Positions 8,635 to 18,625 of a DNA stretch of 64,000 bases are shown here, in pieces. This DNA is from Burkholderia stabilis (GTDB taxonomy: Bacteria > Pseudomonadota > Gammaproteobacteria > Burkholderiales > Burkholderiaceae). The stretch's first letter is position 1, and each line of letters begins with the position of its first letter. The notes below the pieces were generated by a model. The model worked only from the letters and a program-made list of their open reading frames with translations. It had not been told where the DNA came from and made no database searches. The stretch covers positions 2,790,001 to 2,854,000 of the forward strand of contig NZ_CP016442.1 of assembly GCF_001742165.1 (NCBI RefSeq), written 5' to 3'. The translations under genes were made by a program, and so were the position numbers.

Positions 8635-8923
8635 CTAGGGTCTATTTACATATGGAACGTGCATGCGTTGCCACGAGAACGGCCGCTCGCGAGGCGCGTG
8701 ACGCCGCGAATACTGGACGTATTCGCAAGGAGCGCAACGCAGCGAGCGGCCGTTCTCGTGGCAACCCCAAACTTAAAATTCATTCCAGGGGAATGCCCGA
8801 AATCGCCCGTATGGCGGCGTCGCTCGTCGCTTGTTTGGCTCGGCCAAACGGCGCTCCTCACTTCTTGCCCTACGAGCGATTTCGGGCATTCGCATGTACG
8901 TTCCATATGTAAATAGACCCTAG
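8635..8923. mobile_element. MITE-like palindromic element between mreD and mrdA
   Basis: A 289-bp non-coding element bounded by 33-bp inverted repeats (8635-8667 and 8891-8923; one mismatch). Its outer ends are CTAG, a palindrome that could be a 4-bp target duplication. Inside are two more perfect inverted repeats, 24 bp (8667-8690 / 8742-8765) around a small hairpin (8706-8712 / 8720-8726), and 16 bp (8791-8806 / 8876-8891) around another (8833-8839 / 8843-8849). It has no transposase and short ORFs through it look like by-products of the palindromes. It occupies most of the 384 bp between mreD and mrdA and would form a long hairpin in the operon mRNA. The family is not one I can name with certainty. 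Confidence 0.75.
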
Positions 8924-9014
8924 GTCTATCCAACCCGCGCGCGGGCGGGCGAGGTGCCGCCCCGGAGCGCAGTGCGCGGACGTGGGGGCGGCGGGTAGTC
9001 AAGGTCGGTCCGGC

Positions 9015-9527
9015 TCAGATGGGGCGCGTATCGTCCGGATCGACCGGGCGGCGTTGCGGCATCAGCAGCAGGTGGCTCGCGATCGGCCACAGCGCGGCCT
9101 CGACGAAGCCGTCGACCAGGTAGCGCCAGCCGGGGAACGCGGCGCCCATTACGAGACGGATCACGAACGGCACGAGCTGCGCGACGACGAGCAGCGGCGT
9201 CACGTACAGCACCTGCACGCCGATCGGCATCCACAGCACGCGGCGGTGGATCGTGATCGCGCCGTACGACAGCAGCGTATAGGCGAGCGCGTGCTCGCCG
9301 AGCAGCCCCGCGTCATGCACGTCCATCAGGATGCCGAGCGCGAACGCGACGCCCATCCCGACCTTGCGCGGCTGGTGGATGTTCCAGAACAGCAGCACGA
9401 GCGCGACGAAGTCGGGCACGCCGGGCAGGCGGCCCCACGGCATCAGGTTCAGCAGGAACGCGGCGGCGAGGCTGAAGACGATGAAGTACGGATTGACCGG
9501 CTGCAGGATGTATTGCGGGCGGTTCAT
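9015..9527 (-). CDS. mreD: Rod shape-determining protein MreD
   Basis: Small inner-membrane protein of the elongasome that works with MreC and the MreB filament to keep rod shape. It is 170 residues with five or six hydrophobic segments and no enzyme motif, as usual. Recognition rests on the NPYFIVFSLAAAFLLNLMPW type N-terminus and its place. Its ATG overlaps the mreC stop by 4 nt (ATGA). A 384-bp gap holding the palindromic element separates it from mrdA; these genes are normally closely spaced. Confidence 0.92.
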   Translation of the reverse strand: MNRPQYILQPVNPYFIVFSLAAAFLLNLMPWGRLPGVPDFVALVLLFWNIHQPRKVGMGVAFALGILMDVHDAGLLGEHALAYTLLSYGAITIHRRVLWMPIGVQVLYVTPLLVVAQLVPFVIRLVMGAAFPGWRYLVDGFVEAALWPIASHLLLMPQRRPVDPDDTRPI

Positions 9528-10585
9528 CGCTGGGCTCCTGGTTGCCCGGCCGCGGGCTTCGCCGGCGCGGTGGCGGGCTTGCCGGCAGGGGCGGGCGCAG
9601 GCTTCGCGGCAGGCTGGGCCGCGGCGGCCGGCTTCGCGTTCGCGTCGGCCTTGTCGGTTTTTTCGCCCTTCGCGGCGGCTTTCGCGCCCTTCTTGCCGCC
9701 CTTCGCGTTCTTGTCGGCGGCCGGATCGGGCTCGGCCGGGCGCGGCGGGATGTCGTTCTGGTAATGCAGCACGAGCATCTGGCGCGCGCCGCGCACGGCG
9801 GCGATCGGCGCGCAGGTCACGCGCGCGAATGCCGTATCGGCGAGCTTGTCGACGCGCGCGACCTTCGCGACCGGCAGGCCGGGCGGATAGACGCCGTCGA
9901 GGCCGCTCGTGACGAGCTCGTCGCCGACGACGAGATCCGCGCTCGTCGGCACGAAGCGCAGGTCGAGCGAATCGCCCTTTGGCGTGCCGTAGATCACGCT
10001 GCGCAGGCCGGTGCGCAGCACCTGCACGGGAATCGCGAGATCGCGGTCGGTGACCAGCGTGACTTCCGACTGCAGCGGGAACACGCGCGTGACCTGGCCA
10101 ATCACGCCGTCTTCGCTGACGACCGGCGAGCCGTCCTGGATGCCTTGCTGCGAACCTTGCCCGATCACGATCTTCTGCGTGAACGGGTCGCTCGTGTCGT
10201 ACTGGATCTCGACCGGCGTCGATTGCGTCGCGATGTGCTGGCGCAGCTCGAGCACCGCGCGCAGATGCCCGTTTTCCTGCGTGAGCACGGCGGCCTGGTT
10301 GGCCTGCGTGGACAACTGGAGGTTGCGCTTGCGGAGGTCGTCGTTCTCGTGGCGCAGCGACGAGCCGGTGACGGCGATGTCGGCCGCGCCCATGAACAGG
10401 TCGCGCGGCACGAGCGCCGCGCGCTGCAGCGGATAGAGCACGGTGCCGAGCACGCCGCGCACGATTTCGAGCGTGCTGAAGCGCGCGTCCGAGATGAGGA
10501 GCGCGATGGCGAGGGCAACGAAGAAGATGAGCCGCGCGAGCGCGGGCGGACCTTGCTTGAAGAGGGGCGGCGGACTGTATTCCAT
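9524..10585 (-). CDS. mreC: Rod shape-determining protein MreC
   Basis: Bitopic inner-membrane protein whose periplasmic part binds and activates PBP2. A transmembrane helix (about residues 18-38) is followed by a coiled coil (about 70-110, SLRHENDDLRKRN) and the two beta-barrel MreC domain (about 120-275). The last 75 residues are a Lys/Ala/Pro-rich low-complexity tail, absent from E. coli MreC. The protein is 353 residues. It lies 126 bp after mreB and overlaps mreD by 4 nt. Confidence 0.94.
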   Translation of the reverse strand: MEYSPPPLFKQGPPALARLIFFVALAIALLISDARFSTLEIVRGVLGTVLYPLQRAALVPRDLFMGAADIAVTGSSLRHENDDLRKRNLQLSTQANQAAVLTQENGHLRAVLELRQHIATQSTPVEIQYDTSDPFTQKIVIGQGSQQGIQDGSPVVSEDGVIGQVTRVFPLQSEVTLVTDRDLAIPVQVLRTGLRSVIYGTPKGDSLDLRFVPTSADLVVGDELVTSGLDGVYPPGLPVAKVARVDKLADTAFARVTCAPIAAVRGARQMLVLHYQNDIPPRPAEPDPAADKNAKGGKKGAKAAAKGEKTDKADANAKPAAAAQPAAKPAPAPAGKPATAPAKPAAGQPGAQR

Positions 10586-10711
10586 GGTCGGCGCCGGGCG
10601 CGTGTGATCGGTTAAATGATGCTCAGACGCGCAAACGGCGCGGCGGTTCGTTCTAAACGAGCGATCCGGCCACGCCGCAGGTGCGTCATGTCAACGAAAC
10701 AGCTTAGACGA

Positions 10712-11755
<1,044 letters not shown>

Positions 11756-12122
11756 TCAGAATCCTGTTTCGCTCTGGGCCGGCCCTGCATAGCGAACGCT
11801 GAGGGCGGCAGCGGAAAAAATAACAGCCTCGGGAAGCGTGGCGGAAGCGGCCGCCGCGGCGCACGAAGCTGCGAGTGATGTCTACCGGGGATCGCACGAA
11901 GCACGCACGGCTTGCCGAAATGGGGCGAAACGATGCGGGAAAAGGCTGCCGGGTTTGGGTCGAACGCGTAATGATACCTTATAATTTCACGGTATTTGAA
12001 TCGAAACGGGTGGTATTTTTGCCGCTTCGTCCCCGATTTTTGAGGGTGGGATCGCACCCTCCAACCCCCCGCCGCCGCGCTGCTTTTGATGCGCTGCGCA
12101 GCCTTGTTTTTCCGGTGATCGC
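11756..12122. other. Divergent promoter region mreB / gatC
   Basis: No gene is seen. The stretch 11970-12040 is AT-rich against the surrounding DNA and holds the likely gatC -10 box. On the minus strand TTCAAA and TATCAT, 18 bp apart (about 11971-12000), could act as an overlapping mreB promoter; this is a weak match. The 12040-12120 part, close to gatC, has a G+C-rich direct run but nothing recognisable. Confidence 0.4.
11955..11985 (+). promoter_or_regulatory. Probable gatCAB promoter
   Basis: A perfect TATAAT -10 box (11980-11985) lies in an AT-rich island. The nearest -35 candidate is TTGGGT at 11955-11960 with a long 19-bp spacer, so the -35 is uncertain. The leader would be about 130 nt. 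Confidence 0.45.
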
Positions 12123-12422
12123 ATGGCCCTGAACCTGACCGATGTGAAACGCATCGCGCACCTGGCGCGACTCGAAATGGCCGACGCCGACGCCGAGCAC
12201 ATGCTCGGCCAGCTCAATGAATTCTTCGGCCTCGTCGAACAGATGCAGGCGGTCGACACTGCCGGCATCGCGCCGCTCGCCCACCCGATCGAACAGATCC
12301 AGGAAGTCGCGCAGCGCCTGCGCGACGACGCCGTGACGGAAGTCGTCAATCGCGACGACAACCAGCGTCCGGCGCCGGCCGTCCAGGACGGCCTCTATCT
12401 CGTGCCGAAGGTGATCGAGTAA
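12123..12422 (+). CDS. gatC: Asp/Glu-tRNA amidotransferase subunit GatC
   Basis: The 99-residue small subunit of the GatCAB amidotransferase, which turns Glu-tRNAGln and/or Asp-tRNAAsn into the amidated forms. It is a belt-like chaperone that wraps GatA and contacts GatB. The protein matches the family in length and in features such as the [11 protein letters not shown] start and the LAHP motif in the middle. It heads gatC-gatA-gatB. Confidence 0.94.
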   Translation: MALNLTDVKRIAHLARLEMADADAEHMLGQLNEFFGLVEQMQAVDTAGIAPLAHPIEQIQEVAQRLRDDAVTEVVNRDDNQRPAPAVQDGLYLVPKVIE

Positions 12423-12491
12423 GCATTCGATGACAAGCGCGCCGGCCGGCTTGCGCCGCGCGCCACCCAGAATTCCCAGGAAAACCACTCA

Positions 12492-13982
12492 ATGCACGAA
12501 AAAAGCCTGACCGAACTGCGCGCCGCGCTCGCCGCCAAGGAATGCTCGGCCGTCGAGCTCGCGCAGCACTACCTGAAACGGATCGACGCCGCACGCGGCC
12601 TGAACGCGTTCGTCCACGTCGACGCCGATCTGACCCTCGCGCAGGCGAAGGCCGCCGATGCCGAGCTCGCGCGCGGCGCGGGCGGCGCGCTGACCGGCCT
12701 GCCGATCGCGCACAAGGATGTCTTCGTCACGCGCGGCTGGCGCTCGACCGCCGGCTCGAAGATGCTCGCGAATTACGAGAGCCCGTTCGACGCGACCGTC
12801 GTCGCCCGCCTGCAGGCGGCCGGCATGGTCACGCTCGGCAAGACCAACATGGACGAGTTCGCGATGGGCTCGTCGAACGAGAATTCCGCGTTCGGCGCGG
12901 TGAAGAACCCGTGGGACACCAACGCGGTGCCGGGCGGCAGCTCGGGCGGCAGCTCGGCCGCCGTCGCCGCGCGCATCGCGCCGGCCGCGACCGGCACCGA
13001 CACCGGCGGCTCGATCCGCCAGCCCGCGTCGTTCGCGGGCGTGACGGGCATCAAGCCGACCTACGGCCGCGTGTCGCGCTACGGGATGATCGCGTTCGCG
13101 TCGTCGCTCGATCAGGGCGGCCCGATGGCGCAGAGCGCGTCCGACTGCGCGCTGCTGCTCAACGCGATGGCCGGCTTCGACGAGCGCGACTCGACGAGCC
13201 TCGAGCGCGACGACGAGGATTTCACGCGCCACCTCGGCCAGCCGTGGGCGGCCGGCAACGATGCGGGCAAGCCGCTCGCGGGCCTGCGCATCGGCTTGCC
13301 GAACGAGTATTTCGGCGAAGGCCTCGCCGACGACGTGCGCGCGACGATCGACGCCGCATTGAAGCAGTATGAAGCGCTCGGCGCGACGCTCGTGCCCGTG
13401 TCGCTGCCGAAGACGGAACTGTCGATCCCCGTGTATTACGTGATCGCGCCGGCCGAGGCGTCGTCGAACCTGTCGCGTTTCGACGGCGTGCGCTTCGGCC
13501 ACCGCGCCGCGCAGTACGGCGATCTGCTCGACATGTACAAGAAGTCGCGCGCCGAAGGCTTCGGCCCCGAGGTGAAGCGCCGGATTCTCGTCGGCGCGTA
13601 CGTGCTGTCGCACGGCTACTACGACGCGTACTACCTGCAGGCGCAGAAGATCCGCCGCATCATCGCGAACGATTTCCAGGAAGCGTTCAAGTCCTGCGAC
13701 GTGATCATGGGCCCGGCGTCGCCGACGGTCGCATGGGATCTCGGCGCGAAGGGCGACGATCCGGTGGCGATGTATCTCGCGGATATCTACACGCTGTCGG
13801 TGAGCCTCGCCGGCCTGCCCGGCATGAGCGTGCCGTGCGGCTTCGGCGCGGGCGCGAACGCGAAGCGCCCGGTCGGTCTGCAGATCATCGGCAACTATTT
13901 CAACGAAGCCCGGATGCTGCAGGTCGCCGACGCGTTCCAGCGCGCGACCGATTGGCACAAGCAAGTTCCGGCAGGGGTGTAA
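12492..13982 (+). CDS. gatA: Asp/Glu-tRNA amidotransferase subunit GatA
   Basis: The amidase subunit of GatCAB that releases ammonia from glutamine and passes it to GatB. The amidase-signature catalytic triad is visible: K75 (IAHKD), cis-Ser S150 (GGSSGGSS) and nucleophile S174 ([11 protein letters not shown]). It is 496 residues, as expected. It lies 69 bp after gatC and only 4 bp before gatB. Confidence 0.97.
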   Translation: MHEKSLTELRAALAAKECSAVELAQHYLKRIDAARGLNAFVHVDADLTLAQAKAADAELARGAGGALTGLPIAHKDVFVTRGWRSTAGSKMLANYESPFDATVVARLQAAGMVTLGKTNMDEFAMGSSNENSAFGAVKNPWDTNAVPGGSSGGSSAAVAARIAPAATGTDTGGSIRQPASFAGVTGIKPTYGRVSRYGMIAFASSLDQGGPMAQSASDCALLLNAMAGFDERDSTSLERDDEDFTRHLGQPWAAGNDAGKPLAGLRIGLPNEYFGEGLADDVRATIDAALKQYEALGATLVPVSLPKTELSIPVYYVIAPAEASSNLSRFDGVRFGHRAAQYGDLLDMYKKSRAEGFGPEVKRRILVGAYVLSHGYYDAYYLQAQKIRRIIANDFQEAFKSCDVIMGPASPTVAWDLGAKGDDPVAMYLADIYTLSVSLAGLPGMSVPCGFGAGANAKRPVGLQIIGNYFNEARMLQVADAFQRATDWHKQVPAGV

Positions 13983-13986
13983 GCAT

Positions 13987-15462
13987 ATGGCTACTCAATG
14001 GGAAGTCGTCATCGGTCTCGAGACGCACGCGCAACTGTCGACCGTCTCGAAGATTTTCTCGGGCGCATCGACGCAGTTCGGCGCGGAGCCGAACACGCAG
14101 GCGTGCCCGGTCGACCTGGCGCTGCCGGGCGTACTGCCGGTGCTGAACCGCGGCGCGGTCGAGCGCGCGATCCGCTTCGGTCTCGCGATCGGCTCGACCA
14201 TCGCGCCGCGCAGCATCTTCGCGCGCAAGAATTATTTCTACCCCGATCTGCCGAAGGGCTATCAGATCAGCCAGTACGAGATTCCGGTCGTGCAGGGCGG
14301 CCAGATCACGATCCAGGTACCCGCCAACGAAAAGGCCGGCAAGGACGCGTACGAGAAGACGGTCAACCTGACCCGCGCGCACCTCGAGGAAGATGCAGGC
14401 AAGTCGCTGCACGAAGACTTCGCGGGGATGACGGGGATCGACCTGAACCGTGCGGGCACGCCGCTGCTCGAGATCGTCACCGAGCCGGAAATGCGCAGCG
14501 CGGCCGAGGCCGTGGCCTACGCGAAGGCGCTGCACGGGCTGGTCGTGTGGCTCGGCATCTGCGACGGCAACATGCAGGAAGGCTCGTTCCGCTGTGACGC
14601 GAACGTGTCGGTGCGACCGGTCGGCCAGGAGAAGTTCGGCACGCGCGCGGAAATCAAGAACCTGAACTCGTTCCGGTTCCTCGAGGAAGCGATCAACTAT
14701 GAAGTGCGTCGCCAGATCGAGCTGATCGAGGACGGCGGCGAAGTCGTGCAGGAAACGCGCCTCTACGATCCGGACAAGCGCGAGACGCGTTCGATGCGCA
14801 GCAAGGAAGACGCGCACGATTACCGCTACTTCCCCGACCCCGACCTGATGCCGCTCGTGATCGGCCAGGACTGGATCGAGCGCGTGCAGTCCGGGATGCC
14901 CGAGCTGCCGGCCGCGATGCAGCAGCGCTTTGCCGAGCAGTACGGCGTGTCCGCGTACGACGCGGGCGTGCTGACGTCGAGCAAGGCGATGGCCGCGTAT
15001 TTCGAGTCGGTCGTCGCGAAGGCCGGTGCGGCCAACGCGAAGATCGCCGCGAACTGGCTGATGGGCGACGTATCCTCGCAACTGAACCGCGACGGCATCG
15101 AGATCGACGCGATTCCGGTCTCGGCCGCGCAGCTCGCGCTGGTGCTGCAGCGCATCGCCGACGGCACGATCTCGAACAAGATCGCGAAGGAAATCTTCTC
15201 GACGATCTGGGACGAAAAGGCGGACGACGAAGGCGCGGCCGACCGCATCATCGATGCGAAGGGGCTGAAGCAGATCTCCGACACCGGCGCGCTCGAAGCG
15301 ATCATCGACGAGGTGCTCGCCGCGAACGCGAAGTCGGTCGAGGAATTCCGCGCGGGCAAGGAAAAGGCGTTCAACGCGCTGATCGGCCAGGCGATGAAGG
15401 CGACGAAGGGCAAGGCCAATCCGCAGCAGGTCAACGAACTGTTGAAGAAGAAACTCGGCTGA
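13987..15462 (+). CDS. gatB: Asp/Glu-tRNA amidotransferase subunit GatB
   Basis: The kinase and amidotransferase subunit of GatCAB. It phosphorylates the side-chain carboxylate of the mischarged tRNA and replaces it with ammonia. It is 491 residues with the early GLETHAQL motif and zinc/metal region, the [16 protein letters not shown] segment, and a C-terminal YqeY-like helical tail (about 345-491) for tRNA binding. The start is 4 bp after the gatA stop. A long hairpin follows about 30 nt after the stop. Confidence 0.97.
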   Translation: MATQWEVVIGLETHAQLSTVSKIFSGASTQFGAEPNTQACPVDLALPGVLPVLNRGAVERAIRFGLAIGSTIAPRSIFARKNYFYPDLPKGYQISQYEIPVVQGGQITIQVPANEKAGKDAYEKTVNLTRAHLEEDAGKSLHEDFAGMTGIDLNRAGTPLLEIVTEPEMRSAAEAVAYAKALHGLVVWLGICDGNMQEGSFRCDANVSVRPVGQEKFGTRAEIKNLNSFRFLEEAINYEVRRQIELIEDGGEVVQETRLYDPDKRETRSMRSKEDAHDYRYFPDPDLMPLVIGQDWIERVQSGMPELPAAMQQRFAEQYGVSAYDAGVLTSSKAMAAYFESVVAKAGAANAKIAANWLMGDVSSQLNRDGIEIDAIPVSAAQLALVLQRIADGTISNKIAKEIFSTIWDEKADDEGAADRIIDAKGLKQISDTGALEAIIDEVLAANAKSVEEFRAGKEKAFNALIGQAMKATKGKANPQQVNELLKKKLG

Positions 15463-15493
15463 ACATGACCGCGCGCCTGAACCGCGCTTGACG

Positions 15494-15530
15494 ACGGGCC
15501 GCCCCGAATGCGTTCGGGGCGGCCCGTTGC
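15494..15530 (+). terminator. Intrinsic-type terminator after gatB
   Basis: A perfect 15-bp stem (15494-15508 with 15513-15527) with a TGCG loop follows gatB by 31 nt. The T-tract after it is short and interrupted, so it may be leaky; it ends about 50 nt before the ppk2 start. Confidence 0.65.
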
Positions 15531-15580
15531 GTTTGGCGGGTGCGTTATCGTATGCACCACACAGACCAACGGAGGAACGA

Positions 15581-16420
15581 ATGGCGAAACAACCGTCGCT
15601 CGACGATTTCCGCGTGCCGTACTACACGCGCGAGAAGGAAGCCGCCGCATTCAAGCTCGATGCGTTCGACCCGGCCGCGAAGCCGTTCTCGTCCGGTTCG
15701 AAGGACGCCGACCGCGAGCGGCTGTCGGCCGTGTCGACCGAGCTCGACACGCAGCAGGAGCGCCTGCACACGCAGCAGAAGAAGCGCGTGCTGCTCGTGC
15801 TGCAGGGCATGGACACCAGCGGCAAGGACGGCACCGTGCGCGCGGTGTTCCGCGAGGTCGATCCGCTCGGCCTGCGCGTCGTGCCGTTCAAGGCGCCGAC
15901 ACCGATCGAGGCCGCGCACGACTTTCTGTGGCGCGTGCACGCGCAGGTGCCGGCCGCGGGGGAGCTCGCGATCTTCAACCGCAGCCACTACGAAGACGTG
16001 CTCGTGCCGCGTGTGCTCGACACGATCGACGGCAAGGAATGCGAGCGCCGCTACCGGCAGATCCGCGATTTCGAGACGATGCTCGTCGAGAACGGCACGA
16101 CGATCATCAAGTGCTTCCTGCACATCTCGAAGGACGAGCAGCGCGAGCGGCTGCAGGCGCGCATCGACGATCCGACCAAGCACTGGAAGTTCGACATCTC
16201 CGATCTCGACGCGCGCAAGCACTGGGACGCGTACCAGTCTGCCTACCGCGACGCGCTCGTCGCGACGTCGGCCGAGCATGCGCCGTGGTACGTGATCCCG
16301 GCGAACTCGAAGACGCACCGCAACGTGATGATCGCCGAGCTGCTGCTGCGCACGATGACCGACATGAAGCTGGAATTCCCGCCGCCGAAGCCCGAACTCG
16401 AAGGCGTGAAGATCCGCTAG
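15581..16420 (+). CDS. ppk2: Polyphosphate kinase 2 family protein
   Basis: A 279-residue PPK2-family phosphotransferase, which uses inorganic polyphosphate to phosphorylate ADP, GDP or AMP. The Walker A loop GMDTSGKDG is at 76-84, the Walker B region is FNRSHYEDVLV, and a lid with conserved Arg/Lys follows. The one-domain length fits class I or class III; the nucleotide preference cannot be read with certainty from sequence. The start at 15581 follows GGAGG about 5 nt upstream. It stands alone between a gatB terminator and xthA. Confidence 0.88.
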   Translation: MAKQPSLDDFRVPYYTREKEAAAFKLDAFDPAAKPFSSGSKDADRERLSAVSTELDTQQERLHTQQKKRVLLVLQGMDTSGKDGTVRAVFREVDPLGLRVVPFKAPTPIEAAHDFLWRVHAQVPAAGELAIFNRSHYEDVLVPRVLDTIDGKECERRYRQIRDFETMLVENGTTIIKCFLHISKDEQRERLQARIDDPTKHWKFDISDLDARKHWDAYQSAYRDALVATSAEHAPWYVIPANSKTHRNVMIAELLLRTMTDMKLEFPPPKPELEGVKIR

Positions 16421-16469
16421 GCTTCGTCCTGTAAAAAACATCGAACTGAACTGAACAACGGAACCCGAC

Positions 16470-17243
16470 ATGATGCGAGTGATTACCGCCAACCTGAACG
16501 GCATCCGCTCCGCCGCGAAGAAGGGCTTCTTCGACTGGCTCGGCGAACAGAATGCCGATTGCGTGTGCGTGCAGGAAATCAAGGTATCGGCCGACGACCT
16601 GCCGGCCGAATTCGTCGAGCCGCACGGCTTCAAGAGCTATTTCCACCACGCCGAGAAGAAGGGCTACAGCGGCGCGGGCGTGTACAGCCGCCACGAGCCC
16701 GATGACGTGATCATCGGCTTCGGCAGCAGCGAATTCGATTCCGAGGGGCGCTACGTCGAGGCGCGCTACGGCAAGCTGTCGGTGGTGTCGGTGTACGTGC
16801 CGTCCGGCTCGAGCGGCGAAGAGCGCCAGCAGGCGAAGTACCGCTTCATGGACGAATTCATGCCGCATCTCGCGCAGCTCAAGAAGAAGCGCGAGGTGAT
16901 CCTGTGCGGCGACGTGAACATCGTCCACAAGGAAATCGACATCAAGAACTGGAAGAGCAACCAGAAGAACTCGGGTTGCCTGCCGGAAGAGCGCGAGTGG
17001 CTCACGAAGCTGTTCGACGACGTCGGTTACGTCGACGTGTTCCGCACGCTCGACCCGCGCGCCGAGCAGTACACGTGGTGGAGCAACCGCGGCCAGGCGT
17101 ATGCGAAGAACGTCGGGTGGCGGATCGATTACCAGATCGCGACGCCGGGCGTGGCCGGCACCGCGAAAAGCACGTCGATCTTCAAGGACATCAAGTTCAG
17201 CGATCACGCGCCGCTGACGATCGACTACGACTACAAGAAGTGA
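16470..17243 (+). CDS. xthA: Exodeoxyribonuclease III (AP endonuclease)
   Basis: An EEP-family nuclease that nicks abasic sites and trims 3' blocks during base-excision repair. It is 257 residues, with N in ITANLNGIRS, the metal-binding Glu in VCVQEIKVS, GDVNIVHKEID for the Asp/Asn pair, and a C-terminal SDHAPLTIDYD with the catalytic Asp-His. A second ATG 3 bp in (16473) is an equal start candidate. It is convergent with the alcohol dehydrogenase gene, with a strong terminator between. Confidence 0.93.
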   Translation: MMRVITANLNGIRSAAKKGFFDWLGEQNADCVCVQEIKVSADDLPAEFVEPHGFKSYFHHAEKKGYSGAGVYSRHEPDDVIIGFGSSEFDSEGRYVEARYGKLSVVSVYVPSGSSGEERQQAKYRFMDEFMPHLAQLKKKREVILCGDVNIVHKEIDIKNWKSNQKNSGCLPEEREWLTKLFDDVGYVDVFRTLDPRAEQYTWWSNRGQAYAKNVGWRIDYQIATPGVAGTAKSTSIFKDIKFSDHAPLTIDYDYKK

Positions 17244-17295
17244 TGTCCGGGGCTGAGTATCGGGCGCGCTAGCGCCGCCGGATCGCCGAATGCAG

Positions 17296-17331
17296 AACGG
17301 GCCGCATGTCGAACATGCGGCCCGTTTTGTT
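17296..17331. terminator. Intrinsic terminator between xthA and adh
   Basis: A perfect 14-bp stem (17296-17309 with 17313-17326) with a CGA loop and a T-rich tail serves xthA on plus; on minus, the opposite side is less T-rich. Confidence 0.8.
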
Positions 17332-17343
17332 TCGGCGCGGCGC

Positions 17344-18396
17344 TTACTGCTTGATCGACGCCATATCCACCACGAACCGGTACTTCACGTCGCTCTTCAG
17401 CATCCGTTCGTAGGCCGCGTTGATCTGCTGCATCGGAATCGTTTCGATATCCGACGTGATCCCGTGCTCCGCGCAGAAGTCGAGCATTTCCTGCGTTTCC
17501 GCGATCCCGCCGATCAGCGAGCCCGCGAGGCGGCGGCGCTTGAAGATCAGGTTGAACACCTGCGGCGACGGGTGATCGTGCTCCGGTGCGCCGACGAGCG
17601 TCATCGTGCCGTCGCGCTTCAGCAGGTGCAGGAACGGGTTCAGGTCGTGCTGCGCGGCGACCGTGTTCAGGATGAAGTCGAAGCTGTTCAGGTGCGCATT
17701 CATCTGCGCTTCGTCCTTCGAGATCACGACTTCGTGCGCGCCGACGCGCTTGCCGTCCTCGATCTTCGACGGCGACGTCGTGAACAGCACGACGTGCGCG
17801 CCCATCGCGCGCGCCAGCTTCACGCCCATGTGGCCGAGGCCGCCGAGGCCCACGATGCCGACCTTCTTGCCGGGGCCGACGTTCCACTGCCGCAGCGGCG
17901 AGTAGGTCGTGATGCCCGCGCACAGCAGCGGTGCGGCGCCGGCCGGGTCGAGCGTCTCGGGCACGCGCAGCACGAACGCCTCGTCGACGACCAACTGCGT
18001 CGAATAACCGCCGTACGTGACGTCGCCCGTCACGCGATCCTGGCCGTTGTAGGTGCCGACGAAGCCGTTCTCGCAATATTGCTCGAGGCCGTCCGCGCAG
18101 CTCGGGCAGGTGCGGCACGAATCGACGAGGCAGCCGACGCCGACCAGCTCGCCGACCTTGAAGCGCGACACCTGCGGGCCGGTCGCGGTCACGCGGCCGA
18201 CGATTTCATGGCCCGGCACGACCGGATAGATCGTGTTGCGCCATTCGTTGCGGGCCTGGTGCAGATCCGAGTGACAGACGCCGCAGTAGAGGACGTCGAT
18301 CTGGACGTCGAGATCGCGCAGCGCGCGACGCTGGAATTCGAACGGGGCGAGCGGCGACTGCGAATCGGTCGCCGCGTAAGCGTAGGTGGTGCTCAT
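17344..18396 (-). CDS. Zinc-dependent NAD(P) alcohol dehydrogenase (YahK/CAD-like)
   Basis: A medium-chain dehydrogenase that reduces aldehydes or oxidises alcohols. The catalytic zinc ligands C38 and H63, the structural zinc Cys set C94, C97, C100 and C108, and the Rossmann motif GLGGLG are all seen. The sequence type (YCGVCHSD, then a fingerprint of the cinnamyl-alcohol dehydrogenase group) points to the YahK/CAD-like branch, generally NADPH-linked with broad aldehyde range. The ATG at 18396 is chosen because AAGGAG is 6 nt upstream; it gives 350 residues. It is transcribed away from an AraC regulator, the layout seen for aldehyde-responsive yqhC-yqhD pairs. Confidence 0.9.
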   Translation of the reverse strand: MSTTYAYAATDSQSPLAPFEFQRRALRDLDVQIDVLYCGVCHSDLHQARNEWRNTIYPVVPGHEIVGRVTATGPQVSRFKVGELVGVGCLVDSCRTCPSCADGLEQYCENGFVGTYNGQDRVTGDVTYGGYSTQLVVDEAFVLRVPETLDPAGAAPLLCAGITTYSPLRQWNVGPGKKVGIVGLGGLGHMGVKLARAMGAHVVLFTTSPSKIEDGKRVGAHEVVISKDEAQMNAHLNSFDFILNTVAAQHDLNPFLHLLKRDGTMTLVGAPEHDHPSPQVFNLIFKRRRLAGSLIGGIAETQEMLDFCAEHGITSDIETIPMQQINAAYERMLKSDVKYRFVVDMASIKQ

Positions 18397-18625
18397 GCAG
18401 GGGGCTCCTTGTCCGGGAAAAACGTCCGGCGAAACAGACTGTCGTCGCACCCTGTGGTGATGCGGCGAGGCAGGACGTCATCGTAAGGAGTGCGGCGTTG
18501 CGGCGAAATACACGAAGGTCTGGAAGATTTGCCTATTCCTCTCGAATTGCACGCGAACGGCCGTCAAAATGCCTTCAAGGTGCTACATTGCGAGCCAGAT
18601 TCTCTTGCCGGACAGGACCACGCCG

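Noticed and set aside
6321..8912. Plus-strand open frame of 863 codons over mrdA
   Set aside because: It lies antisense to mrdA, is Arg/Val/Ala-biased, and shows no domain; it is a by-product of GC-rich codon use in the real gene.
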